A stretch of DNA of 64,000 nt from positions 558,001 to 622,000 of the forward strand of contig NZ_CP119989.1 of assembly GCF_029338555.1 (NCBI RefSeq), written 5' to 3'. The notes under the pieces are model-generated. The model was not told where the DNA came from. It did no database searches and saw only the letters and a list, made by a program, of their open reading frames with translations. Every line of letters starts with the position of its first letter. Position 1 is the stretch's first letter. The translations under genes were made by a program, and so were the position numbers. Source of the stretch: Halobaculum marinum (GTDB taxonomy: Archaea > Halobacteriota > Halobacteria > Halobacteriales > Haloferacaceae). Shown here piece by piece: positions 8,695 to 16,770 of this stretch.

Positions 8695-9135
8695 CTACGA
8701 GTCGTCGTACAGCGAGTCGGCGATGTCCTGTAACCCCTTGTCCGCGCGTTTCGTCACCGCGTAGACGGTGCGCTCGCCCGGGACGCGCAGGCCGTAGAGG
8801 TAGCCGGGGTCGACCTCGTCGAGGTCGACGGCGTCGTCCGGGTCGCGGTCGTGGTCGCGCGCCCACTCCACGAGGCGGTTCTCCCCCTCGCCGCTGGCCG
8901 CCTCGCGCATGAGTCGGCGGTTGTCGTAGGCGCCCCGCACGAGCAGGCCCTTCGCGTCGCTGGAGACCTGCGCGTGGCGCTGGTCGCCGTCGAGGACGAG
9001 TCGAATCTCGTCGCCCGCCGACACGGAGGCGTCGTCGGGAATTCGGAGGCAGGGGAGGCGGGTGCCACCCGAGCGCGCGAGTCTGGCTCGGAGCGTGGTC
9101 ACCTCGTCGGCGTCGCTGGCGAGTCTGTCGCTCAT
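8695..9135 (-). CDS. Conserved haloarchaeal protein of unknown function
   Basis: The product has 146 residues and no membrane segment. The N-terminal part is beta-rich (LPCLRIPD, DEIRLVLDGDQRHAQV, GLLVRGAYDNRRLM) and suggests a small barrel. The C-terminal part includes DPGYLYGLRVPGERTVYAV. It lies between the eS6 and DUF5807-like genes, all on the minus strand with short spacers, so it could be co-transcribed with eS6. I do not recognise it functionally. Confidence 0.75.
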   Translation of the reverse strand: MSDRLASDADEVTTLRARLARSGGTRLPCLRIPDDASVSAGDEIRLVLDGDQRHAQVSSDAKGLLVRGAYDNRRLMREAASGEGENRLVEWARDHDRDPDDAVDLDEVDPGYLYGLRVPGERTVYAVTKRADKGLQDIADSLYDDS

Positions 9136-9175
9136 GGTCGGGCGGTGGGGAGCGCGAGAGAAGGGTGTTCCGGGG

Positions 9176-9604
9176 TTACTCCTCGTCGTCTTCGTCGTCC
9201 GCCTCGGCCTCGGCCTCGTCCGCCTCCTCTTCCTCCTCGTTCTCGCCGAGCGCCTCGGCGATGGAGCCCTCGACGCGCCCGTTGATCTGGACGGTCTCCT
9301 CGGAGATCTGACGCCCGCGGACGGTGACGCGCTTGCGCTCGCCGTCGCGCGAGGGCTTGTAGCCGACGCCGCCCTCGAGCAGGAGTTCCTTCAGGTCGCC
9401 GCCGGGGACGTCCTCGCGCATCGGGCGCCCGGCCTTGTCGGAGCCGCCGGTGATCGTCACGTCGACGCCGTCGATGCCGACGGCGGCGCCGTCGACCTCG
9501 TCACCGATCTCGCGACCGAGGAATCGGTTCGCGTCCTGCCCGTCCACGTCGAACTGCCGCGTGTCGCCGGCGTCGTCGCCCACGACGATCTTGAATTCAG
9601 CCAT
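9176..9604 (-). CDS. rps6e: 30S ribosomal protein eS6
   Basis: The product has 142 residues. It begins MAEFKIVVGDD and carries the conserved eS6 core (DEVDGAAVGIDGVDVTITGGSDKAGRPMR as a family region; key part GGSDKAGRPMR around residues 52-63) and KRVTVRGRQISEETVQIN. The last 25 residues are almost entirely Glu, Asp and Ala, a halophilic tail. It is part of the small ribosomal subunit. TTTTCT lies about 27 bases upstream of the ATG. eS6 genes in haloarchaea are commonly found apart from the main ribosomal operons, as here. Confidence 0.96.
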   Translation of the reverse strand: MAEFKIVVGDDAGDTRQFDVDGQDANRFLGREIGDEVDGAAVGIDGVDVTITGGSDKAGRPMREDVPGGDLKELLLEGGVGYKPSRDGERKRVTVRGRQISEETVQINGRVEGSIAEALGENEEEEEADEAEAEADDEDDEE

Positions 9605-9699
9605 TACGGGGCAATGCTCGGCGGTGAGAGAAAAGACCGTCGAAAGCGCGGGCGAGAACCGACGGTTCGAGCCAGCGTCTGTGTGCGGCGAGGTCCCCG

Positions 9700-10548
9700 C
9701 TATCCCGACCGCACCGCAACGGCCGCGCTCCCCCTCGGCGCCCCGCGGTACGTCCCGACGCCCGTCTCCTCCTCGCCGCCGACGGCTACCCATCCGGGGC
9801 CGTCGCCGCGGACGACGGTGCCGGCCGTCTGGCGGAAGGAGTTGCCCGTCCACCCGCCCGCGAACCAGTCGTTGCGCGCCTCGTAGGTGACGAGCACGTC
9901 GAGCGTCGCGTCCTCGGGGGCCTCGTACGAGAGGAACATCCGAGTGCCGAACGCCCGGCACGCCGCCTCCTCGCCCGTCGGGAACGGGCAGTCGGTGTCG
10001 GTCGCGTTCAGCCGCGGTCGGAGCACGGCCTCCGAGTCGACCGGCGAGCGCGTGTCGATGGGCTCGTCGAACGCCAGTTCGACGCTCACGAGGTAGTAGT
10101 CGAGCGTCCGGATCGGCGTCGTTCCGGGGGCGGGCGTCGGGGTGGCCGCGCTCGGGGTGTCGGTCGCGCCGTCGTCGGGGATCGGTCGCGGCGCCGGGCG
10201 CTCGCGGTAGTTCGGCTCCAGCGTCGGCACCGACAGCGCCAGCATCGGGCCGGCGGCGGTGTCGACGACCGAGAACGACCAGTCGGGCGGCGCGTCGACG
10301 ACGCCCGGGGAGCCGGCGACGAGCGCGTCGCCGACCGGACTGCTCCCGTTCTCGACGGGCAGCGGGAGGTAGAGGGTGACGTTCGTCAGCGTCGCGTTCG
10401 GCTGGACGTACGCCCGGTACTCGGCGGTGTGGCTGTACGACTCGGGGACGGGCTGGACGAACCGGTAGAACGCGAACCCGACCGCCCCGGCGGCGACGAG
10501 GAGGACGACGAGCGCGACGGCGAGGGCCGCGCGGAGACGACGGTCCAT
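9700..10548 (-). CDS. Membrane-anchored extracellular protein, function unknown
   Basis: The product has 282 residues. Residues 5-29 form a single N-terminal helix (LRAALAVALVVLLVAAGAVGF), followed by an extracytoplasmic domain with several N-x-T/S sequons. Near residues 130-150 is a Thr/Pro-rich linker (TPSAATPTPAPGTTP) typical of haloarchaeal surface proteins. Two Cys (in DCPFPTGEEAACRAF) could form a disulfide. The C-terminal domain is beta-rich (LDVLVTYEARNDWFAGGW). The frame is open upstream to 11442, but those residues are Arg/Pro-rich shadow sequence; ATG at 10546-10548 directly precedes the helix. No family recognised. Confidence 0.75.
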   Translation of the reverse strand: MDRRLRAALAVALVVLLVAAGAVGFAFYRFVQPVPESYSHTAEYRAYVQPNATLTNVTLYLPLPVENGSSPVGDALVAGSPGVVDAPPDWSFSVVDTAAGPMLALSVPTLEPNYRERPAPRPIPDDGATDTPSAATPTPAPGTTPIRTLDYYLVSVELAFDEPIDTRSPVDSEAVLRPRLNATDTDCPFPTGEEAACRAFGTRMFLSYEAPEDATLDVLVTYEARNDWFAGGWTGNSFRQTAGTVVRGDGPGWVAVGGEEETGVGTYRGAPRGSAAVAVRSG

Positions 10549-10640
10549 TCGCCGGTCCGGTCGCGACGCGCAGACAAAACGCCACCGGCGGCTCCCTCCT
10601 CGGGCCCGCGCCGTCGCGGCCGGTGCCGGGACCCGACGGA

Positions 10641-11552
10641 TCAGCCGAGTCGAACCGGGTCGTCGCTGGCGACGACCTCGACGCGTACCTCGTCGCCGAC
10701 GGCGAACGTCGGGTCGCCCGCCTCGGGACGCGTGACGAGTTTCGCGCCGGCGGCGGCGTCGCCGCGAGCGGCGAACAGCGACAGCCCGGTGACTCGCTCG
10801 CCGTTCGCGAGCACGTCGACGTTCGCCCAGTCGACGTGTCGACCGCGGCGGGTGCCGATCTCGGTGCCGAGGAACCGAACGGTGTCGCCGTCCCGACCGT
10901 CGTCGACCCTCGCTCCGGGCGTGCCGCCACCGCTGTAGTGTGCGAACCCACCGTCGAGGGGGTGGCCGTCGTCGTCGGCGACGGCGACGAACGCCGCCGC
11001 GTCGTCCGCGACGGACGCGGGCGCCACGGGAGCGTCGAGGACCGCGTGGCTCGGTCCCGTCTCGACGACCGTCCCGGTGCCGTCCCACGCGAGCGGCGTC
11101 ACCGCCACGTCGGCGACGAGCGGGCGTGACCCGGACGCACGGTAGGGGTTTCGCCCGTGCTCGCGGAACTCCAGGTGGACGTGGTTGTCGACCCAGCGGC
11201 CGAAGAACCCTGAGCGCACCAACTCGCCGAGCGGGTCGCCGACGGCCACCTCGTCGCCGGCTTCGACCGCCGGGTCGACGTGGAGGACGCGCGCGACGTG
11301 CTCGCCGGTGTCGACCACGATGAGGTGGTCGTGGTCGACGGCGTACGCGCGGTCGGGACAGCCGACGGTTCGCGTGTCGAGCACCTCGCCGGCGACCGGC
11401 GAGGCGGCCACCGCCGTCCCCGGGTAGAGGTCGACGGCGCACGCGCGGTCGTGGGCCGGGTACGGCGAGTTGTACAGCGAGAACTTCCGGTAGCGCGCGA
11501 GCACGGACGCCGGCACGACCACCGGCTCCGTCGACTCCCCCGGCTCGTCCAT
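10641..11552 (-). CDS. M23-like metallopeptidase-fold protein without signal peptide
   Basis: The product has 303 residues. The N-terminal half has the duplicated hybrid (lysostaphin/M23) layout. HDRACAVDLYPG (about 34-45) gives the H-x-D type first ligands, AVDHDHLIVVDTGEHVARVLHV is the barrel core, and NHVHLEFR (about 122-129) supplies the HxH pair. The C-terminal half is beta-rich and unrecognised. Bacterial M23 enzymes cut peptidoglycan cross-links, but haloarchaea have none. With no signal peptide the protein is likely cytoplasmic, so the substrate must differ or the fold may be non-enzymatic. It is divergent from the lipoate-ligase-like gene, with a 52-base spacer. Confidence 0.75.
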   Translation of the reverse strand: MDEPGESTEPVVVPASVLARYRKFSLYNSPYPAHDRACAVDLYPGTAVAASPVAGEVLDTRTVGCPDRAYAVDHDHLIVVDTGEHVARVLHVDPAVEAGDEVAVGDPLGELVRSGFFGRWVDNHVHLEFREHGRNPYRASGSRPLVADVAVTPLAWDGTGTVVETGPSHAVLDAPVAPASVADDAAAFVAVADDDGHPLDGGFAHYSGGGTPGARVDDGRDGDTVRFLGTEIGTRRGRHVDWANVDVLANGERVTGLSLFAARGDAAAGAKLVTRPEAGDPTFAVGDEVRVEVVASDDPVRLG

Positions 11553-11604
11553 ACCCGCCGCAGGCGACGCAACCGCTTAGGCGACCCGGCTCTCATCGGC
11601 GACC

Positions 11605-12327
11605 GTGACCGCGACCGAGTCGGTTCGAGTGTACCACGGCCGCCGGAGCGACCGCACCACCGACCGCGCCGCCACCGCGGCGATGCTGGCGGAGGCGGGT
11701 CGCGAGGGCGTCCCGGCGCTGCGGGTGTGGGCACCCGGCCGCTCGCTCGCGTTCGGGCGCCGCGACGCCCGCGCCGACGGCTACGCCCGAGCGCAGGCGG
11801 CGGCCCGCGAACACGGCTTCCCGCCGGTCGAGCGCTCCGTGGGCGGCCGGGCGGTCGCGTACGCCGCGTCGACGCTGGCGTTCGCCCACGCCGTCCCGCT
11901 GGCGGACGCGCGGACCGGGCTGAACGAGCGCTACGAGTCCGCCGTGACGGCGCTCGTCGACGCCCTCCGCGACACGGGTGCCGACGTGGCGCGCGGGGAG
12001 CCACCCCGGTCGTACTGCCCGGGCGACTACTCCGTCCGCGCCGTCGACGGCGGGAAGGTCGCGGGCATCGCACAGCGCGTCCGGCAGGACGTGGCGCTCG
12101 TCTCCGGGTGTGTCACGGTCGCCGAACGCGGGCCGATCCGCGCAGTCCTCGCCCCCGTCTACGACGCGCTCGACGTGCCGTTCGACCCCGGCTCGGTCGG
12201 ATCGGTCGCGCAGGCCGGCGGTCCCGACGACCCCGAGGCGGTGCGCGAGGCGCTGGAACTCGGATTCGTCGGCGACCGAGACGCCGAGGTCTGCGACGTG
12301 GCCGACCTCCCGACCGACGACGAGTAA
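11605..12327 (+). CDS. Lipoate/octanoate-protein ligase A family protein
   Basis: The product has 240 residues. ERSVGGRAVAY (about 76-86) matches the lipoyl/biotin-ligase signature R-x-x-G-G-x-A-V, and GGKVAGIAQRVR (about 151-162) matches the GxKIxGxAQ substrate loop. The expected chemistry is attachment or transfer of lipoate or octanoate to E2 or GcvH lysines. The final His of the classical GG-x-A-V-x-H motif is replaced here (AVAYAA), so activity or substrate may differ. The start is GTG with CTTAGG about 25 bases upstream. The dihydroorotase gene follows after 40 bases on the same strand with its own TATA element. Confidence 0.85.
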   Translation: MTATESVRVYHGRRSDRTTDRAATAAMLAEAGREGVPALRVWAPGRSLAFGRRDARADGYARAQAAAREHGFPPVERSVGGRAVAYAASTLAFAHAVPLADARTGLNERYESAVTALVDALRDTGADVARGEPPRSYCPGDYSVRAVDGGKVAGIAQRVRQDVALVSGCVTVAERGPIRAVLAPVYDALDVPFDPGSVGSVAQAGGPDDPEAVREALELGFVGDRDAEVCDVADLPTDDE

Positions 12328-12367
12328 CCCGCCGCACTTACACCAGTCCCCCGCTCACCCCTCGGCA

Positions 12368-13660
12368 ATGAGCACGCTGTTCACGAACGCCACGCTCGCC
12401 GACGGTCGGGTCCGCGACGTGCTGGTCGAGGGGGAGACGATAGCGCGCGTCGCCGACGCCGGCACCGTCGCCGAGACCGACGCCGACGAGGTCGTCGACT
12501 GCGACGGCGCTCACCTCCTGCCGGGCGCCATCGACGCGCACGTCCACTTCCGCGAACCCGGCTTCGCGCACAAGGAGGACTGGCACACCGGGTCGCGCTC
12601 TGCGGCCGCCGGCGGCGTCACCACCGTCGTCGACCAGCCGAACACGGAGCCGCCGACGGTCACGGGCGCCGCGGTCGACCAGAAGGCCGACCTCGCCGCG
12701 AAGTCGCTCGTCGACTTCGGCATCAACGGCGGCGTCACCGCCGACTGGGACCCCGACTCGCTGTTCGAACGCCCCATCTTCGCGCTCGGGGAGGTGTTCC
12801 TCGCGGACTCGACCGGCGACATGGGCATCGAGGCGGACCTGTTCGCCGACGCGGTCGCCCGCGCGGCCAGCGAGGATACGGTCGTCACCGTCCACGCCGA
12901 GGACGCCGACCTGTTCGACGAGTCGACCCGGGAGCGCGACGACGCCGACGCCTGGAGCGCCTTCCGCACCGCCGAGGCCGAGGCCGCCGCCGTCGAGCGC
13001 GCGCTGGAGGTCGGCGCGGACTCCGCCGCCGCCATCCACATCGCCCACACCTCGACGCCGGAGGGCGTCGACGCCGCCAGCGACGCGGGCGCGACCTGCG
13101 AGGTGACGCCCCACCACCTGTTCTTGTCGCGCGACGACCTCGACGAGTTGGGCACGTTCGGGCGGATGAACCCGCCGCTGCGGAGCGCGGAACGCCGGGA
13201 GGCCGTCTTCGAGCGCGTCGCCGACGGCACCGTCGACATCGTCGCCACCGACCACGCGCCCCACACCCGTGCCGAGAAGGACGCGAGCATCTGGGACGCC
13301 CCGTCGGGCGTGCCGGGCGTCGAGACGATGCTCCCGCTCCTGTTGAACGAGGTGCGCGAGGGGACGCTCACGCTGGAGCGCGTGCGCGACCTCGTCGCCG
13401 CGAACCCGGCTCGGATCTTCGACGTGGCGGGGAAGGGCCGCGTCGCCGAGGGGACCGACGCGGACCTCGTGCTCGTCGACCTCGACGACGCCCGCCAGAT
13501 CCGCGGCGACGACCTCCACTCGAAGTGCGAGTGGACGCCGTTCGAGGGCCGAACCGGCGTGTTCCCGACGCTGACGCTCGTCCGCGGCCACGTCGCGTAC
13601 GACGCCCGCGGCGACGACGAGACGTTCGGCGACGCGGTCGGCGAGAACGTCCGGGCGTAG
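12368..13660 (+). CDS. pyrC: Dihydroorotase (de novo pyrimidine synthesis)
   Basis: The product has 430 residues. It hydrolyses/cyclises carbamoyl-aspartate and dihydroorotate with a zinc centre. GAIDAHVHFREPG (about 53-65) carries the HxH zinc ligands and the substrate Arg, VHAEDAD and IHIAHTSTPEG supply further His ligands, and ATDHAPHT (about 296-303) carries the catalytic Asp. It ends with the hallmark return to the beta sandwich (RGHVAYDARG). It belongs to the class I DHOase/dihydropyrimidinase superfamily. CTTACA lies 27 bases before the ATG. No other pyrimidine gene lies nearby. Confidence 0.94.
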   Translation: MSTLFTNATLADGRVRDVLVEGETIARVADAGTVAETDADEVVDCDGAHLLPGAIDAHVHFREPGFAHKEDWHTGSRSAAAGGVTTVVDQPNTEPPTVTGAAVDQKADLAAKSLVDFGINGGVTADWDPDSLFERPIFALGEVFLADSTGDMGIEADLFADAVARAASEDTVVTVHAEDADLFDESTRERDDADAWSAFRTAEAEAAAVERALEVGADSAAAIHIAHTSTPEGVDAASDAGATCEVTPHHLFLSRDDLDELGTFGRMNPPLRSAERREAVFERVADGTVDIVATDHAPHTRAEKDASIWDAPSGVPGVETMLPLLLNEVREGTLTLERVRDLVAANPARIFDVAGKGRVAEGTDADLVLVDLDDARQIRGDDLHSKCEWTPFEGRTGVFPTLTLVRGHVAYDARGDDETFGDAVGENVRA

Positions 13661-13754
13661 GCGGGCCGGGCCCGCCGGCGGCGGGTCGCTGGAACTCCGT
13701 CGCCGCCGCGACCACACGACAACCGTTTTCAGGCTCCCGCGCCGCCGGTCACGT

Positions 13755-14324
13755 ATGGCCGGTAGCCACCCGCTCGCTGGATTCACCGATTTCTGGGACG
13801 ACGTGATGGCCGACATGGAGGCCACCGCCGACGAGTACCGCGAGGCGGGCTGGGACGTGCTCGAACTCCATCCGGGCGACGTGGTCCCGCTGCCGAACGT
13901 CTCGACGGCGGGCACCGGAACCGCGGTCGACCGCCTCGGCTTCGACGTGCTCCTCCCGGGCGACGAGTTCACGGCCGTGCAAGAACTGGTCGCGGAGGTC
14001 GACGCCGCCTTCGACGAGTACGACGCCTATCGCGCACAGCAGTCGGACGTGGTGTTCCTCGTCGTCGTGATGAAAGCCGAGACCGCCGGGAAGGCGGTCG
14101 CGTTCCCGCTGTACTACGCCGACCAGCAGGCGGAGCCGATGCTGGACGGCGCCGAGACGGCGGGCGAACTCCGGACGTACCTCCGCCCCCTCGACGACTC
14201 CGAGCGCGTCGTGTTCACCCACAGCGACCCGGCGCCGCTGTTTCCCGTGGAGTGGGGCGAGGAGGCGGACGCCGACGGTGCGGACGACACGGACGCCGAC
14301 GGCGCGGCCGACACCGAGGAATAA
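13755..14324 (+). CDS. Conserved haloarchaeal cytoplasmic protein, function unknown
   Basis: The product has 189 residues. It starts with an amphipathic helix (FTDFWDDVMADMEATADEY) and has a mixed alpha/beta core with two strong strands (DRLGFDVLLPGDEF, SDVVFLVVVMKAETAGKAVAFPLYY). It closes with a low-complexity Asp/Ala tail. There are no membrane or metal motifs. CGTTTTC lies about 27 bases upstream of the ATG. It converges on the nicotinamidase-like gene with only 25 bases between stops. Confidence 0.75.
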   Translation: MAGSHPLAGFTDFWDDVMADMEATADEYREAGWDVLELHPGDVVPLPNVSTAGTGTAVDRLGFDVLLPGDEFTAVQELVAEVDAAFDEYDAYRAQQSDVVFLVVVMKAETAGKAVAFPLYYADQQAEPMLDGAETAGELRTYLRPLDDSERVVFTHSDPAPLFPVEWGEEADADGADDTDADGAADTEE

Positions 14325-14349
14325 CCGCCTGCCCCTCCGGCGCTCCGAC

Positions 14350-14946
14350 TCACTCGTTCTCCGCGAACACGACGTCCGCCAGCGTCGTCGTCTCGCCGAA
14401 CAGCCAGTCGGCGTGGTCGACGGCGTACTCGCGGTGTTCGGCGTCGATGTAGCCGAGCGCGTCCGACACGATCACCGGCCGGTAGTCGCGCAGTCCCGCC
14501 GAACTGGCCGTGTGGAGCACGCAGACGTTCGCGAGCGTCCCGCAGACCAGCAGGTCGTCGATCCCACGAGCGTCGAGCCAGCCGTCTAACTCCGTCTGGT
14601 GGAAGGCGTCGTACGTGTGCTTCTCGACGACGTGGGCGGCGTCGTCGGTCGGCAGGTCGGCGACCAGCTCGGCCTCCCAACTCCCCTCGACGACGTGCTC
14701 GCCCCAACGGTCGAACTCGTCGTAGTAGTGGGTGTCGTCGAACTGCCCGGGTGGGTGCACGTCGCGCGTGTAGACGACGGGCACACCGGCGTCGCCGGCG
14801 CGCTCGACGAGCGTGGCGACTGGCTCGATTGCGGCCTCGCTCGGGGGCGCGTACAGGCTCCCGTCGGGGTGACAGAAGCCGTTCTGCATGTCGACGACGA
14901 TCACGGCGGTTCGGGTCGGGTCGAACGGGGTCGCGTCCGGGGCCAT
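14350..14946 (-). CDS. Isochorismatase-family hydrolase, probable nicotinamidase
   Basis: The product has 198 residues from the chosen ATG. The cysteine-hydrolase triad is visible: D19 (AVIVVDMQNGF), K109 (VVEKHTYDAF) and C142 (GTLANVCVLHTA), plus the metal-site region YTRDVHPPGQFDD. Nicotinamidases convert nicotinamide to nicotinate in NAD salvage, and a nicotinate phosphoribosyltransferase gene lies 5 kb downstream, supporting that reading. Other family members act on isochorismate or carbamoyl compounds. A longer frame reaches 15009, but CTTTTCG 25 bases before 14946 and the normal family N-terminus favour the short form. Confidence 0.85.
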   Translation of the reverse strand: MAPDATPFDPTRTAVIVVDMQNGFCHPDGSLYAPPSEAAIEPVATLVERAGDAGVPVVYTRDVHPPGQFDDTHYYDEFDRWGEHVVEGSWEAELVADLPTDDAAHVVEKHTYDAFHQTELDGWLDARGIDDLLVCGTLANVCVLHTASSAGLRDYRPVIVSDALGYIDAEHREYAVDHADWLFGETTTLADVVFAENE

Positions 14947-14970
14947 ACACGGTGGTTGGCCGCCATCGTC

Positions 14971-14977
14971 CGAAAAG
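14971..14977 (-). promoter_or_regulatory. TATA-like element that decides the nicotinamidase start
   Basis: CTTTTCG on the minus strand, 25 bases upstream of the ATG at 14946 and inside the longer alternative frame, so the longer frame would not be transcribed from it. Confidence 0.5.
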
Positions 14978-15054
14978 GCGCCGGCAGGCGGCGCCGTCTC
15001 GTCACTCACTCATCATCGGACAAGCTACTTACACACGCAGTTCCATCCGGACGT

Positions 15055-16740
15055 ATGCGACGAACGGCCCCGTCGACGATCGCGCGGTTGCTCTCGGTCG
15101 CGTTCGCGGTCGCGCTGGTAGCTACCGCCGCCGCACCGGCGTTCGCCGCCGCGCCACAGCCCTCCCCCGCGCCGGCCGCCCACGACGCCGTCGACACGAC
15201 GGTCGCCCAGACCGACCGCCCCGACCCCGACACGGACGTGATCGGGTGGGAGGACGGCTACTGGCACAACGAGACCATCGACGTGGACCAGACCGACGCG
15301 GACGCGCTCAACGACTCCGAGTTGGAGGCGTACGTCGCCCGCGCGATGGCGCGCGTCGAGTACCTCCGTCAGGCCGAGTTCGAGTCGACCGTCCCGGTCG
15401 AGGTGATGTCCCGCGAGCAGTACCGCGAGCGGCAGGCCGGGAGCGCGAACGACGCCAACCGCACGGAGTTCAACCGCTGGAACGACCAGGTGTGGGAGGG
15501 GCTGTTCATCGTCGGGGAGTCGACCGGCTCCGGCGACGCGCTGAGCGAGACGACCGGCTCGTCGGTCGCCGGCTTCTACGAGCCAGCGCGCGACCAGATC
15601 ACGATCATCACGCCGGACCCCGACGCGCCGACGGTGTCGAACGCGACGCTGATCCACGAGTTGGTCCACGCGCTGCAGGACCAGCGCTACGACCTGACGA
15701 ACGAGACGTACCGCGGCGCCACGCAGGACGGTGACCTCGCCATCGACGGCGTCGTCGAGGGCGAGGCGAACTACATCGAGGCGCGCTACTCCCAGCGCTG
15801 TGGCGCCGAGTGGGACTGCGTCGAGACGCCCAGCGCCAGTTCCGGTGGCGGTGGCGGCGGCGGGGGACTGAACCTCGGCGTCCTCCTCACCCTGTTGAAC
15901 CCCTACTCCGACGGCCCGGTGTACGTCAACGAGATCGTCGAAGAGGGCGGCTGGGACGCCTTCGAGGAGCGCTTCGAGAACCCGCCCGCCTCCTCCGAGC
16001 AGGTGATCCACCGGACCGACGAGGAGCCGGTGCCCATCGCGTTCACCGACGAGGCGACCGGCGAGTGGAGCACGTTCCCGCGAGACAACCCCCAACTCGG
16101 TCAGAACGGCTCCGACACCGTCGGCGAGGCGTCCATCTACGCCATGTTCTGGTACCAGGCCCGAACCTACGGCGCGGACACGGTGAACGTCCAGGGGCTG
16201 TTCTCCGACCAGCAGTACGACCTGTACAACTACGACGCAGCGCCGTCCGCCGGGTGGGCCAACGACCGGCTGTTCCCGTACCGTACCGGCACCGATGACG
16301 ACGCCGACTACGGCTACGTCTGGGTGACCGAGTGGGACACCGAGCAGGACGCCCAGGAGTTCCACGACACGTACCTCCGGATGCTGGAGGCCCACGACGT
16401 GCGCGAGACGGACACCGGCTACCACGTCGTCCCGAGCGGCCCCTTCGCGGACGCCTTCTACGTCCACCTCGACGGCACCCGGGTGACCATCGTGAACGGG
16501 CCGACCGTCGAGGACGTCGCGCAGATCCGACCGAGCATCGCGCCGGACCCGACCCCGACGCCGACCGTGACCGAGATAGGGACCGACGACGGCACCGGCG
16601 ACGCCAGCGACGACTCCGGCGTTGACGCCGGCGCCGGCGACACCGCCGAGGCGACCGAGACGAGCGGCGCCGGTTTCGGCGTCCTCGTCGCGCTGGCGGC
16701 GCTCGCGGTCGCCGGACTGGTCGCCCGCCGCCGCGACTGA
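15055..16740 (+). CDS. Surface protein with HELVH motif and C-terminal sorting helix (Hvo_1808-type)
   Basis: The product has 561 residues. A Sec signal peptide spans about 1-32. The ectodomain opens with IGWEDGYWHNETIDVD. HELVHALQD at 201-209 is a gluzincin-like zinc motif, with EGEANYIEARY about 30 residues later as a possible third ligand. A Ser/Gly patch lies near residue 265. After a Thr/Pro linker (PTPTPTVTE) the C-terminus is GAGFG, a hydrophobic helix and RRRD, the layout of archaeosortase-processed PGF-CTERM proteins. It should be exported and lipid-linked at the C-terminus, perhaps a protease, though activity is unproven. CTACTTACAC is the promoter element. A paralogue follows 30 bases downstream. 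Confidence 0.88.
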   Translation: MRRTAPSTIARLLSVAFAVALVATAAAPAFAAAPQPSPAPAAHDAVDTTVAQTDRPDPDTDVIGWEDGYWHNETIDVDQTDADALNDSELEAYVARAMARVEYLRQAEFESTVPVEVMSREQYRERQAGSANDANRTEFNRWNDQVWEGLFIVGESTGSGDALSETTGSSVAGFYEPARDQITIITPDPDAPTVSNATLIHELVHALQDQRYDLTNETYRGATQDGDLAIDGVVEGEANYIEARYSQRCGAEWDCVETPSASSGGGGGGGGLNLGVLLTLLNPYSDGPVYVNEIVEEGGWDAFEERFENPPASSEQVIHRTDEEPVPIAFTDEATGEWSTFPRDNPQLGQNGSDTVGEASIYAMFWYQARTYGADTVNVQGLFSDQQYDLYNYDAAPSAGWANDRLFPYRTGTDDDADYGYVWVTEWDTEQDAQEFHDTYLRMLEAHDVRETDTGYHVVPSGPFADAFYVHLDGTRVTIVNGPTVEDVAQIRPSIAPDPTPTPTVTEIGTDDGTGDASDDSGVDAGAGDTAEATETSGAGFGVLVALAALAVAGLVARRRD

Positions 16741-16770
16741 GCGACGGCACGTCTCGCTCCCCGCTCCGAA

